A stretch of DNA of 64,000 nt from Imbricaverruca yamaguchii (Eukaryota > Arthropoda > Thecostraca > Neoverrucidae), in assembly GCA_034440575.1 (NCBI GenBank), contig JAOTOL010001245.1, forward strand, positions 186,001 to 250,000, written 5' to 3'. How positions within the stretch are numbered: the first letter of the stretch is position 1; each line of letters starts with the position of its first letter. Of the stretch, positions 57,301 to 63,215 are shown piece after piece. A program made the position numbers and the translations under genes. The notes under the pieces were generated by a model that worked only from the letters and a program-made list of their open reading frames with translations, had not been told where the DNA came from and searched no databases.

Positions 57301-60300
57301 CGCGGTTAGCAGTGGCGGATCCAGGGGGAGACCGGGGTCCCCGTCCCCGCGGTGGATATGCGCGCCCCTCCAGCATGCACGGCGGTGACCTCGTCAGCGA
57401 CCTGGAACCTGTTCCCCTCACGCCCTCCCGACCTTCGCTCTACACTCCGCAGGCGTCAACTATTGGCAGCGATGCTGTGCTCCACGGTCCGTACAGAACA
57501 CAGGGCTACAGAACACAGGGCTACAGAACACAGGGCTACAGAACACAGGGCTACAGAACACAGGGCTACAGAACATAGGGCTACAGAACACAGGGCTACA
57601 GAACACAGGGCTACAGAACACAGGGTTACAGAACACAGGGCTATTCAATATGCACTGCGAATCTTCACTTTGCCATATTCGGATCCTCCATAAGATGAAT
57701 TGACGATCACAAAAATCACGAATTACCTACTCCCTGCAATTTCTGTACCTGTTGCCCTTCACATTTCCACACCTCTCCCAATGGTAATTGCTCATATTAC
57801 CAATCCACATATATAATCTTGTTTTCTTTGTCCATCCTCGCTGGATTTCTCTCAAATGATGTGCTTCACAGCACAGCACGCCGTCCGCCGCACAACCTCG
57901 CTTGAGATGAGCTTCTGATGCCCAATACTCAACCAGTCAGCCACATCAATTCACCTCCGTCGCTGCCATACCACCTCCGTCGCGTTCTCCCACTCCCAGC
58001 GCACACCCCCCTGCACCTACTCCCCTTTTCCCACCACCTACTCTGCCTCCCCTGGCGGTACATACACACACACACACACAGACAGACACACACATACACA
58101 CACACACGCACGTCTTGACACAGCCGTACCCACCTGGCGGAACTCGTTCTGCACGGCCAGCTGACTGAGGTTGTACTCGCGCGCCAGCTGGCGGCACGTC
58201 GGCGAACTGCAGAGCAGCAGGAGCGTCGACAGCTCGGACTGTACGCCCTGCAGGCCGACCGTCAGCTGGTCGGCGCGCACCTGCAGCTGCTGAGTCTGCT
58301 CACCGATCACCTGCCGGGGGGCACAGGTCACCTGCGGGGTCACAGGTCACCACAGGTGCCAGCACGGCGGGCCAGCTCCTCGACCTCAAGACATTCGTTG
58401 CCTGAACCCAGGAACGTTTCGAGTTTTTCCCGATCGGAAATTGACACAAATCGTGGCACAAGCTTGATTTGCCGCTCCCCATCCCCCAATTCGAAGGCAT
58501 GGCAATGTCGGTGCCGGGCAGTGTCGGTGCCGGTCATCAACGGGGTCGTCACGAGCTTCTTCTGGACCAGCGGACACAAACCAACTTCTCAGCAGCTGTC
58601 CTGCTGATAAATGTGAAATAACGGTGAATTGCGTGAACGCCGAATGGAGATAAATCACCACTTACTCAGCGTGACCAACAGCCATGTTAGTTGGTGAGCA
58701 TGTACCAACAAAGATAAGGATAGAGGTCATGGGACAGCGTGAACCACCACCGACATGAGATAGTCGGCCGGTACAGCACTGCTGGTCAGCATAAAAGATC
58801 TGCTGGAAGACACACAGATACACGACGGGTTGCTAGTGAGCGTGCGTCCACCCGGGGACGACACAGCGTCTCCAGCCGGCAGGTACGCACGTTCAGGTCG
58901 CGCCGGATGTCCCGCAGGCCCTCGGCGATGGCGGCCAGGTCGTCCACGGCCACGGCACGAGAGATGTTGGCCAGCTTCGCCTTGACGCGGTCTCCGCACT
59001 CTGCCGCGTGGAGGTGGAGTGGTCAGGTCGTACCTCGTGCAGCACTAAGACGCAGCCCGTCTGGAGGTGGAGTGGTCAGGTCGTACCTCGTGCAGCACTA
59101 AGACGCAGCCCGTCTGGAGGTGGAGTGGTCAGGTCGTACCTCGTGCAGCACTAAGACGCAGCCCGTCTGGAGGTGGAGTGGTCAGGTCGTACCTCGTGCA
59201 GCACTAAACAGCCGTCTCGTGCAGCACTAAGACGCAGCCCGTCTGGAGGTGGAGTGGTCAGGTCGTACCTCGTGCAGCACTAAGACGCAGCCCGTCTGGA
59301 GGTGGAGTGGTCAGGTCGTACCTCGTGCAGCACTAAGACGCAGCCCGTCTGGAGGTGGAGTGGTCAGGTCGTACCTCGTGAGCACTAAAGTAGCCTCTGG
59401 GGTGAGCTAACGTGCAGCACTAAGACGCAGCCCGTCTGGAGGTGGAGTGGTCAGGTCGTACCTCGTGCAGCACTAAGACGCACCCCGTCTGGAGGTGGAG
59501 TGGTCAGGTCGTACCTCGTGCAGCACTAAGACGCAGCCCGTCTGGAGGTGGAGTGGTCAGGTCGTACCTCGTGCAGCACTAAGACGCAGCCCGTCTGGAG
59601 GTGGAGTGGTCAGGTCGTACCTCGTGCAGCACTAAGACGCAGCCCGTCTGGAGGTGGAGTGGTCAGGTCGTACCTCGTGCAGAAAGCACGCAGCCCGTCT
59701 GGAGGTGGAGTGGTCAGGTCGTACCTCGTGCAGCACTAAGACGCAGCCCGTCTGGAGGTGGAGTGGTCAGGTCGTACCTCGTGCAGCACTAAGACGCAGC
59801 CCGTCTGGAGGTGGAGTGGTCAGGTCGTACCTCGTGCAGCACTAACACGCAGCCCGTCTGGAGGTGGAGTGGTCAGGTCGTACCTCGTGCAGCACTAACA
59901 CGCAGCCCGTCTGGAGGTGGAGTGGTCAGGTCGTACCTCGTGCAGCACTAACACGCAGCCCGTCTGGAGGTGGAGTGGTCAGGTCGTACCTCGTGCAGCA
60001 CTAAGACGCAGCCCGTCTGGAGGTGGAGTGGTCAGGTCGTACCTCGTGCAGCACTAAGACGCACCCCGTCTGGAGGTGGAGTGGTCAGGTCGTACCTCGT
60101 GCAGCACTAAGACGCACCCGTTTAGTTCGTGCAGCACTAAGACGCAGCCCGTCTGGAGGTGGAGTGGTCAGGTCGTACCTCGTGCAGCACTAAGACGCAG
60201 CCCGTCTGGAGGTGGAGTGGTCAGGTCGTACCTCGTGCAGCACTAAGACGCAGCCCGTCTGGAGGTGGAGTGGTCAGGTCGTACCTCGTGCAGCACTAAA

Positions 60301-61879
60301 ACTAAGACGCAGCCCGTCTGGAGGTGGAGTGGTCAGGTCGTACCTCGTGCAGCACTAAGACGCAGCCCGTCTGGAGGTGGAGTGGTCAGGTCGTACCTCG
60401 TGCAGCACTAAGACGCAGCCCGTCTGGAGGTGGAGTGGTCAGGTCGTACCTCGTGCAGCACTAAGACGCAGCCCGTCTGGAGGTGGAGTGGTCAGGTCGT
60501 ACCTCGTGCAGCACTAAGACGCAGCCCGTCTGCAGGTCAGCTCATGGCTCGCGGGCTGCGTGTTATCGCTTTACGCTTTGTCAAACGCTGGACACAATCA
60601 ACTGAGTCCATGCCAGGTGACGTGCACCTTCACGCTACAGATTATGCGTTCCGTGGTCGTAGGTAGGTCATGTAAGGCTACATCAGGTTACAGCGGGTCA
60701 AGATTCACAAACAGTTGGTTGGTTAATTGAGTTTTAGGGCGCATCGACCAGGTTTGGCCATTTAGCGCCCATCACATACAGAGACGAACGATAAAATAAA
60801 ATACGTAAAATAGAATATCAAGTGAGGTTAAATCACCTACGGGTGCGCCGGTACGCGCGTGGGCACCCGGCGAACGGGAATAGCCGGGTACCCGGGACGG
60901 AGACAGATGAACGGGGGATGAAATTGAAGATGGACGGGGGAAGATGAACGGGGAGGGCCCATGAGGCCCTGCCCATTCATCCCCACGAATAGTCGCGGAG
61001 CCCGTTGAGCCCCTCATGGTGCTGTCCCCTCAAACGCGCTAACGTCGCTGCCGCCGCCGCCAAATATGACGCATGTGCGGACTGGGTAAAATCGAGCCGC
61101 ACAGAGGATGAAGCGCAATAATGAAAACGTCCCACAATTTGCATAGTCGAGCTATTCACTTGCCTTCGGATATTCCTTCCCCTTGCCAGTCCAGTACCGC
61201 CACCCGTCACCCGTCTCTCCCTCCACAAATCACTCAAATCTTCCCTCTGCACCCCACCCCAAGGGCACACCGCGACCGCCCGTCTCCCGTTCTTCTACAA
61301 AAACAACCACCCATCACTTCTGTCTCGCCCCGCGTCAAGAGCACACACCGACCGCTCATCTCCCGCCCCACCCCAAAAACATCCCAATCCCTCCTCTCCC
61401 GCCCAGCCTCCAAAAACATACATCGACCGATCCTCTTCCGCTCCTCAAAACCACACTCCTCCCGCTCCTCGCTGAGGCACACTCTGACGTCCCTTCCTCA
61501 CAATCCACAACAGCACATTCCTCTTCTACTCCTCCCCAAAAGAGCTTACCCAACGCCACTTTCCCATCCATACGCAAGAGGGCATCCATACACAAGATAT
61601 GCAAAGCACATGGCGTGGCAGTAGCCTTGTGCTGCGCGGAGGATGGCGACGCACCCTTTCGGCCGTCTCTCAACGCTAAACAGCACATTGTAATTTGTTG
61701 GGGGCTAAGTCAGGGCTTGTACCCCCATCCCCAGGGTAGGTGACAGATCTGGACGCAACAGCTCGAATACAATGGCATTCAGCAGCAAAAGGTCCCGCGA
61801 GTTTGTACTCACTGTTGAGCGAGTCGTCCAGTACTATCTGCAACTCCTTGTAGTTGTCCACCAGGAGGTGGTTTACCTC
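33248..61879 (-). CDS. prom: Prominin (CD133-family) pentaspan glycoprotein, 17 exons, 5' end missing
   Basis: Seventeen minus-strand exons join without any frame break into 2229 nt (742 residues plus TAG). Order: 61813-61879, 58891-59000, 58134-58310, 56692-56718, 54513-54678, 51456-51576, 50221-50373, 48949-49161, 47262-47394, 46859-46963, 44969-45148, 42925-43059, 42165-42323, 41194-41315, 38267-38317, 34564-34776, 33248-33344. Layout matches prominins: coiled-coil-like extracellular loop 2, TM3, Cys-rich short loop with [12 protein letters not shown]4, loop 3 with [15 protein letters not shown]5 ([14 protein letters not shown]) and a cytoplasmic tail. Nine N-glycosylation sequons fall in the loops. 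Prominins bind cholesterol and mark membrane protrusions such as microvilli and photoreceptor membranes. The signal peptide, first extracellular domain, TM1 and TM2 are not in 61.9-64 kb and are presumed beyond the window. Several splice sites lie inside tandem repeats. Confidence 0.92.
33630..34575. repeat. 53-56-bp repeat carrying the exon 16 donor (~15 copies)
   Basis: On minus each unit reads GGCTCCTCCGCT|gtcagtat, then a pyrimidine-rich stretch CTCTCCTCCGCCCCAG, then CACAGCAACTGGGTTCAAG. That is the end of exon 16, its donor, and an acceptor-like site. Copies left of 33910 are decayed, and a SINE interrupts them at 33699-33846. Confidence 0.9.
33699..33846 (-). mobile_element. tRNA-Val-like SINE (family V)
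   Basis: Minus-strand head with AGTAGTCTGGGGGTAAGTTA, a damaged B-box and the family body (ATTGGCGACGCTGCATGACT). Inserted into the decayed end of the exon 16 donor array. Confidence 0.8.
34564..34776 (-). CDS. prom: Prominin exon 16, cytoplasmic tail
   Basis: Acceptor cactgtttcag|C, donor CCGCT|gtcagt, phase 2/2. Basic, Gly/Ser/Pro-rich tail: [46 protein letters not shown]. Reading through the donor stays open into the repeat array, giving a long Ser/Pro-rich alternative tail. Confidence 0.85.
34777..36470. other. Prominin intron 15, right of exon 16: unique part
   Basis: No exon, RNA gene or transposon recognised. A run of CTACCAAATCG-like words at 36150-36275 is a weak repeat. Confidence 0.5.
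36475..37265. repeat. ~33-bp polypurine array
   Basis: Variants of AGCAGAAGCAGAGCAGAAGG over 790 bp with strong purine bias on plus. The prominin transcript would therefore carry a long CUUCUGCUCUG-type pyrimidine tract in intron 15. Confidence 0.95.
37270..38266. other. Prominin intron 15, left of exon 15
   Basis: Unique sequence with no recognised feature. A (CAA/GCAA) stretch lies near 37498-37520. Confidence 0.4.
38267..38317 (-). CDS. prom: Prominin exon 15, post-TM5 tail
   Basis: Acceptor ccaccgttttcag|C, donor GCGAA|gtaagt, 51 nt, phase 2/2. Encodes [16 protein letters not shown], tyrosine/acidic-rich like the start of prominin tails. It could be a skippable cassette because length and phase allow it. 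Confidence 0.8.
38558..38654 (-). mobile_element. 5'-truncated SINE with target-site duplication
   Basis: SINE body only (ATTGGCGACGCTACATGACT and the CAACGGTCGATGTG part), without the tRNA head. Flanked by a perfect 14-bp direct repeat AACAACCAGAACTC at 38544-38557 and 38655-38668, the expected footprint of LINE-driven insertion. Confidence 0.85.
39290..39445. repeat. GACATGACCTGACATG degenerate array
   Basis: Irregular 10-20-bp units of TGACATGACC/TGACCTGACA in prominin intron 14. Confidence 0.8.
39766..39936 (-). mobile_element. tRNA-Lys-like SINE (family K)
   Basis: On minus: GCGGTAGCTCAGTTGGTAGA, GGACTCTTGATC (CTT anticodon position as in tRNA-Lys), B-box GTGGGTTAGAATC, then a body with TGAGAGGTTAGTGACGCTAT and a TTGAATGCGTCGTAA end. 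B-box mutated. Confidence 0.8.
39937..41193. other. Prominin intron 14 remainder
   Basis: Contains a copy of the dispersed GGGC...TCATTTAGCGC element at about 40110-40175. Otherwise no recognised gene or repeat. Confidence 0.4.
41194..41315 (-). CDS. prom: Prominin exon 14, TM5
   Basis: Acceptor cccaccccag|AAC, donor AACAA|gtgagt, phase 0/2. [30 protein letters not shown], then [10 protein letters not shown]. Single membrane span followed by a basic stop-transfer and an acidic/Tyr stretch, as in prominins. Confidence 0.9.
41316..42164. other. Prominin intron 13
   Basis: Unique sequence, nothing recognised. Confidence 0.5.
42165..42323 (-). CDS. prom: Prominin exon 13, end of extracellular loop 3
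   Basis: Acceptor cgccgtcgtcag|CTG, donor CCGTTC|gtgagt, 159 nt, phase 0/0. [20 protein letters not shown], then [20 protein letters not shown], then VIYPF. The two cysteines and an NGT sequon match the membrane-proximal part of loop 3. Confidence 0.9.
42281..42420. repeat. Perfect 70-bp tandem duplication over the exon 13 acceptor
   Basis: 42281-42350 and 42351-42420 are identical. The unit spans the first 43 nt of exon 13, the acceptor and 27 nt of intron. Using the outer acceptor would shift frame and soon hit a stop. Confidence 0.95.
42421..42924. other. Prominin intron 12
   Basis: Short and unique, with two related GTGACACTAGC / ACTCGCTGGCGAC words near 42473-42590. No other feature. 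Confidence 0.4.
42925..43059 (-). CDS. prom: Prominin exon 12, loop 3
   Basis: Acceptor ctggccggcag|AAC, donor ATCGAG|gtcagt, 135 nt, phase 0/0. [20 protein letters not shown], then [16 protein letters not shown]. Three N-glycosylation sequons in 16 residues. Confidence 0.88.
43060..43510. other. Prominin intron 11, AT-rich part
   Basis: AT-rich (ATTATT runs at 43195-43370), contrasting with the GC-rich surroundings. No gene. Confidence 0.5.
43511..43870. repeat. 12-bp array CTGGTGGAGCCG, 30 copies
   Basis: Almost perfect copies, open in all frames (Leu-Val-Glu-Pro or Ala-Pro repeats). On minus, each unit reads CGGCTCCACCAG, so it offers a CAG acceptor-like end every 12 nt in intron 11. Confidence 0.97.
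44090..45012. repeat. 43-44-bp repeat carrying the exon 11 donor, ~20 copies
   Basis: On minus, each unit is GTGGACGAGATGACCGAGAT then CATCGTCACGCTGCGG|GTAAGTG, i.e. the last 36 nt of exon 11 plus its donor. Some units lack CGTGACG or carry an extra C. The copy at 44969-45012 is joined to the exon body. Confidence 0.95.
44969..45148 (-). CDS. prom: Prominin exon 11, loop 3
   Basis: Acceptor tctgacccccag|CTG, donor CTGCGG|gtaagt, 180 nt, phase 0/0. [20 protein letters not shown], then [20 protein letters not shown], ending [13 protein letters not shown]. The LPP...LRN segment matches prominin loop 3. Alternative downstream donors in the array would shift frame by 43/44 nt. Confidence 0.92.
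45159..45205. repeat. AGGTC pentamer run
   Basis: About 9 copies of AGGTC, starting 11 nt upstream of the exon 11 acceptor on the transcribed strand. Confidence 0.9.
45430..45970. repeat. 12-bp array (CCTGTGAGCAGG), ~45 copies
   Basis: Variants CAGGCCTGTCAG, GGTCTGTGAGCA and GGTCTGTGAGCG. On minus it gives CCTGCTCACAGA, an acceptor-like CACAG in every unit of intron 10. Confidence 0.95.
45975..46671. other. Prominin intron 10 remainder
   Basis: Unique sequence with a short duplicated ACGATCGTGAATGTGAGCAT-like word near 46023 and 46084. No gene. Confidence 0.4.
46672..46842 (-). mobile_element. tRNA-derived SINE (family K)
   Basis: On minus: GCGGCAGCTGGGTCGGTGCG, TTGGACTCCTGATAGC, B-box GGTTCGAATCC, then GTTGAGCCCACCCGCC and a TTGAATCTGTCGTAAGAG end. 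It lies 17 nt from prominin exon 10. Confidence 0.8.
46859..46963 (-). CDS. prom: Prominin exon 10, loop 3
   Basis: Acceptor gggccgccag|GTT, donor CTTACG|gtgagc, 105 nt, phase 0/0. [20 protein letters not shown], then [15 protein letters not shown]. The INYTAF sequon and pattern match the segment of vertebrate prominins with a Met-Asn-Tyr core. Confidence 0.9.
47262..47394 (-). CDS. prom: Prominin exon 9, loop 3 start, with GC donor
   Basis: Acceptor gccatcgcag|G, 133 nt, phase 2/0. [20 protein letters not shown], then [20 protein letters not shown]. The C..N.SIY.VLQL motif is typical of the loop after TM4. The only donor giving phase 0 is ATACAG|gccagt, a GC-AG intron. Confidence 0.88.
47405..47590. 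repeat. ~17-20-bp AGGTCAAGGTCACTTACA array
   Basis: About 10 units. On minus the unit is GTAAGTGACCTTGACCTGTT, so each holds a good donor-like GTAAGT, and the last unit supplies the pyrimidine tract of the exon 9 acceptor. Confidence 0.9.
47752..47917 (-). mobile_element. tRNA-derived SINE (family K)
   Basis: On minus: GTAGGTCAGTCGGTAGGGCG, B-box GAGTTCGAATCC, GACCACCCGCGACCAATGGG and the TTGAATGCGTCGTAAT end. Confidence 0.8.
48150..48312 (-). mobile_element. tRNA-Val-like SINE (family V), well preserved
   Basis: On minus: GGACGAGTGGTCTAGGAGTA, CGTCTCACAATCGAAAGG, GGTTCGAGTCTC, then CGATCATTCGTCGTGAGAG and the CGATGTGTCGAAAACCAAT-like end. Confidence 0.85.
48475..48937. repeat. ~18-bp CTGCCTACACCCCCACCG array abutting the exon 8 donor
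   Basis: About 25 copies. On minus it is GGTGGGGGTGTAGGCAG, G-rich and potentially quadruplex-forming, beginning within 12 nt of the exon 8 donor. Confidence 0.95.
48949..49161 (-). CDS. prom: Prominin exon 8, TM4 and loop 3 start
   Basis: Acceptor cctcccgcag|C, donor ATCGG|gtcagt, 213 nt, phase 2/2. [37 protein letters not shown], then [18 protein letters not shown]. One strong membrane span followed by the loop with an NGT sequon. Confidence 0.92.
49195..49740. repeat. 12-bp GGGAACGGTGGC array, ~45 copies
   Basis: On minus: CCGCCACCGTTC. It starts 34 nt upstream of the exon 8 acceptor. The remainder of intron 7 to 50220 shows CAACAGCAACA words and nothing else. Confidence 0.95.
50221..50373 (-). 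CDS. prom: Prominin exon 7, TM3 and intracellular loop
   Basis: Acceptor acgtcggcag|G, donor CTCAG|gtgggac, 153 nt, phase 2/2. [32 protein letters not shown], then [20 protein letters not shown]3 followed by the Cys-containing loop is a strong prominin signature. Three further acceptors upstream (50454, 50535, 50616) continue the same open frame. Confidence 0.93.
50302..50650. repeat. 81-bp in-frame repeat of the TM3 segment with its acceptor, 4 copies
   Basis: Acceptors fall at 50373, 50454, 50535 and 50616, exactly 81 bp apart. Each unit codes [18 protein letters not shown] followed by [13 protein letters not shown] residues; the latter is intron in the inner copy. The frame is open across all four. 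Confidence 0.95.
50651..51169. other. Prominin intron 6, unique part
   Basis: No recognised feature. Confidence 0.5.
51170..51382. repeat. CAGAGA / CAGAGG hexamer array
   Basis: About 35 hexamers, purine-rich on plus, so the transcript carries a long UCUCUG pyrimidine tract in intron 6, downstream of exon 6. Confidence 0.95.
51456..51576 (-). CDS. prom: Prominin exon 6, end of loop 2
   Basis: Acceptor gctctttttcag|GC, donor CTTCAG|gtcagt, 121 nt, phase 1/2. [20 protein letters not shown], then [19 protein letters not shown], directly before TM3. Confidence 0.88.
51577..54512. other. Prominin intron 5
   Basis: Mostly unique. 53180-53340 (C-run, GCGCCCCTCC, GATCCGCCCCC) and 54380-54425 (GATCCGCCAGTGCTAG) resemble ends of DNA-transposon fragments with CAGTGGCGGATC-type termini. 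No coding evidence in the short frames. Confidence 0.4.
54513..54678 (-). CDS. prom: Prominin exon 5, loop 2
   Basis: Acceptor gacccggcag|CTG, donor GGCCG|gtgagt, 166 nt, phase 0/1. [20 protein letters not shown], then [20 protein letters not shown], then [15 protein letters not shown]. Helical heptad character as in prominin loop 2. Confidence 0.9.
54679..55480. other. Prominin intron 4, right of exon 5
   Basis: Starts with a small repeat GGTCACACTCA x2 next to the exon 5 acceptor, with CAAAGCCATG words at 54870-54900. Otherwise unique. Confidence 0.5.
55480..55680. repeat. 29-bp repeat with palindromic ends, 7 copies
   Basis: Unit GACACCGCCAGCAGACGGTG then TCACAGACT. GACACCG and CGGTGTC within each unit are inverted and could form hairpins. 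Confidence 0.92.
55681..56691. other. Prominin intron 4 remainder
   Basis: Holds a copy of the dispersed TTTAGGGCGCG...TTTGCGCCCAT element at 55910-55965. Otherwise unique and AT-richer. Confidence 0.4.
56692..56718 (-). CDS. prom: Prominin exon 4, 27-nt micro-exon
   Basis: Acceptor atgtgttttcag|TGG, donor CCCAAG|gtaacg. Encodes WLSNDLIPK, phase 0/0, so it is removable without frame change. It fits between NEFRQ and LPDVTR, where prominins have a short linker. Confidence 0.65.
56719..57490. other. Prominin intron 3, part
   Basis: 57306-57370 contains GCAGTGGCGGATCCAGGGGG, a likely DNA-transposon terminus. Nothing else recognised. Confidence 0.4.
57494..57642. repeat. 15-bp GAACACAGGGCTACA array, 10 copies
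   Basis: Near-perfect copies in prominin intron 3. Confidence 0.95.
58061..58112. repeat. CA microsatellite next to the exon 3 donor
   Basis: (CA)n with CAGACA interruptions. On minus a UG-rich run starting about 22 nt after the exon 3 donor, a position where UG/CELF-type elements can influence splicing. Confidence 0.9.
58134..58310 (-). CDS. prom: Prominin exon 3, loop 2
   Basis: Acceptor ccccccggcag|GTG, donor CGCCAG|gtgggt, 177 nt, phase 0/0. [39 protein letters not shown], then [20 protein letters not shown]. The paired cysteines with CSSPTC correspond to the conserved loop 2 disulphide region. A second acceptor 21 nt upstream (exon start 58331) would add VTCAPRQ in frame. Confidence 0.92.
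58311..58890. other. Prominin intron 2
   Basis: Short intron; GACCTGTG words duplicated near the exon 3 acceptor. No other feature. Confidence 0.5.
58891..59000 (-). CDS. prom: Prominin exon 2 of this window, loop 2
   Basis: Acceptor ccacgcggcag|AG, donor CTGAAC|gtgcgt, 110 nt, phase 1/0. [18 protein letters not shown], then [18 protein letters not shown]. One NIS sequon; amphipathic helix pattern as in loop 2. Confidence 0.9.
59008..60535. repeat. 53-bp repeat, ~27 copies, each with a micro-exon-like core
   Basis: On minus each unit reads CTGACCACTCCACCTCCAG, then 27 nt (ACGGGCTGCGTCTTAGTGCT plus GCACGAG), then GTACGAC. AG and GT therefore bracket a 27-nt segment that is open in the frame linking exons 1 and 2. 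The array ends 7 nt from exon 2's acceptor and supplies its upstream tract. Confidence 0.93.
60536..61812. other. Prominin intron 1, right part
   Basis: Contains a dispersed TTTTAGGGCGC...TTTAGCGCCCAT element at 60717-60775 and a C-rich low-complexity stretch at 61180-61560 with CACACCGACCGC/TCTCCCGCCC words. No exon recognised. Confidence 0.4.
61813..61879 (-). CDS. prom: Prominin first exon in window, loop 2 start
   Basis: Acceptor tgacgttttcag|GAG, donor CTCAACA|gtgagt, 67 nt, phase 0/1. [20 protein letters not shown] then LN. It corresponds to the start of extracellular loop 2 after TM2. Upstream exons are not visible. Confidence 0.85.
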
Positions 61880-62044
61880 CTGAAAACGTCAGAACAGGTC
61901 AGGTCACTGATAAAGAGACCCATGGGTCTCGTTACGGGTCGGCTACTGGTCGGTTATAGTTATGCTTCCCATGGGCCTGAGCACGGTCGTTTCTGGTGCT
62001 CCTCGGGCAACAAGGGTCACACCAGGCAGCACTAGACCGATCGG

Positions 62045-62200
62045 ACTAAACAAGACCAGACCAAACCAAATAAGACAAGACCAGACCAGACCAGACCAGA
62101 CCAAACCAAACAAGACCAGACCAGACCAGACCAGACCAGACCAAACCAAACCAGTCCAGACCAGACCAGACCAGACCAGACCAGAACAGCACACCAGACC
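62045..62200. repeat. AGACC/CAGAC pentamer array
   Basis: (ACCAG)n/(ACCAA)n with little interruption. Similar words recur at 62212-62270 and 63225-63480, so the retrotransposon fragment appears inserted in one larger ACCAG-rich region. Confidence 0.9.
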
Positions 62201-62280
62201 ATGGAACAATCGGACCAGACCAAGCAGCACTAGACCGATCAGACCAAACAAAACCAGACCAGGGGATCACGCCAGATAAG

Positions 62281-63215
62281 GGAAGACATAAAGACATAAA
62301 GACATAAAATATTAGTGCAACTATGAGCCACAAGGGCCCTTCTTGGTTGCACTCTGTACACTCAACCAGTTGCCCACCAAATCTGTAAATCAGCCCTCCC
62401 TATAATAATGAAAAGCAAGCCCTATATTCTTATGATTGTCTATGCGGTTTTTAAAGATGTTCAATGTGCTGCTACTGACAATGTTTTCTGGCAGCTGGTT
62501 CCAGTGTTCTACTACCCTGTTGGTGAAGAAAGTCTGCCTTAAACTTGTTCTGCTGTGGTTAACTTTAATTTTGAATTTATGACCTGTAATTGCATCATTT
62601 CTGTTCAATTCAAACATTTCCCCAAGATATCCCCTTTCCAGACCATGGACAAATTTAAAGACCTCGATGAGATCTCCTCTTAGCCTTCTACATATATCTA
62701 AGTGAAAACATATTCAATTTCTTCAATCTTTCCGCATATGCCAGGTTGCTTATGCCATTAACCATTTTTGTAGCCCTCTTTTGTACTCTCTTTAAAAGCC
62801 AACAATCTTTTTCATAGCTAGGAGACCAAGCTTTGATGCAGTATTCCAAATGTGACCTGACATATGCACAGTAAAGCTTCCTGACCTGATCACTTCCTCA
62901 CTTCTGTATGATACATTCCTATTTATTGCCCCGAGCATTCTCAGCGCCTTCTTCCTGGCTTCCTTGGTCTGTTCTGATGCCCCCAATTTTGTGTTTAGAA
63001 TAACACCTAAATCCTTCTCCTGTTGAGTCACTGATAGCACTTGGCCACCCATCAAGTATGGAGCCTTCATATGCTGCTTGCCTACATGCATGATTTTGCA
63101 CTTATCAAAATTTAATTTAATTTGCCATTCTTCGGACCACCTCACAAGTTCGTCTAAGTCTTTTTGCAGCAAGATATGCTCGTTTTGAAGAACCAGAGAG
63201 ATGCCAGAGAGCACT
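62281..63215 (-). mobile_element. CR1/L2-like non-LTR retrotransposon, 3' part, degenerate
   Basis: On minus, from about 63190 down: LLQKDLDELVRWSEEWQIKL, then NFDKCKIMHVGK, then LGVILNTKL, and after a frameshift SHLEY/RRLRGDLIEVFK-like and FFTNRVVEHWNQLPENIV motifs. This is the C-terminal part of a jockey/CR1-type reverse transcriptase and tail. The frame is broken and the 5' end missing. It ends in three copies of TTTATGTC, an octamer tail typical of CR1/L2 3' ends. Confidence 0.88.
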
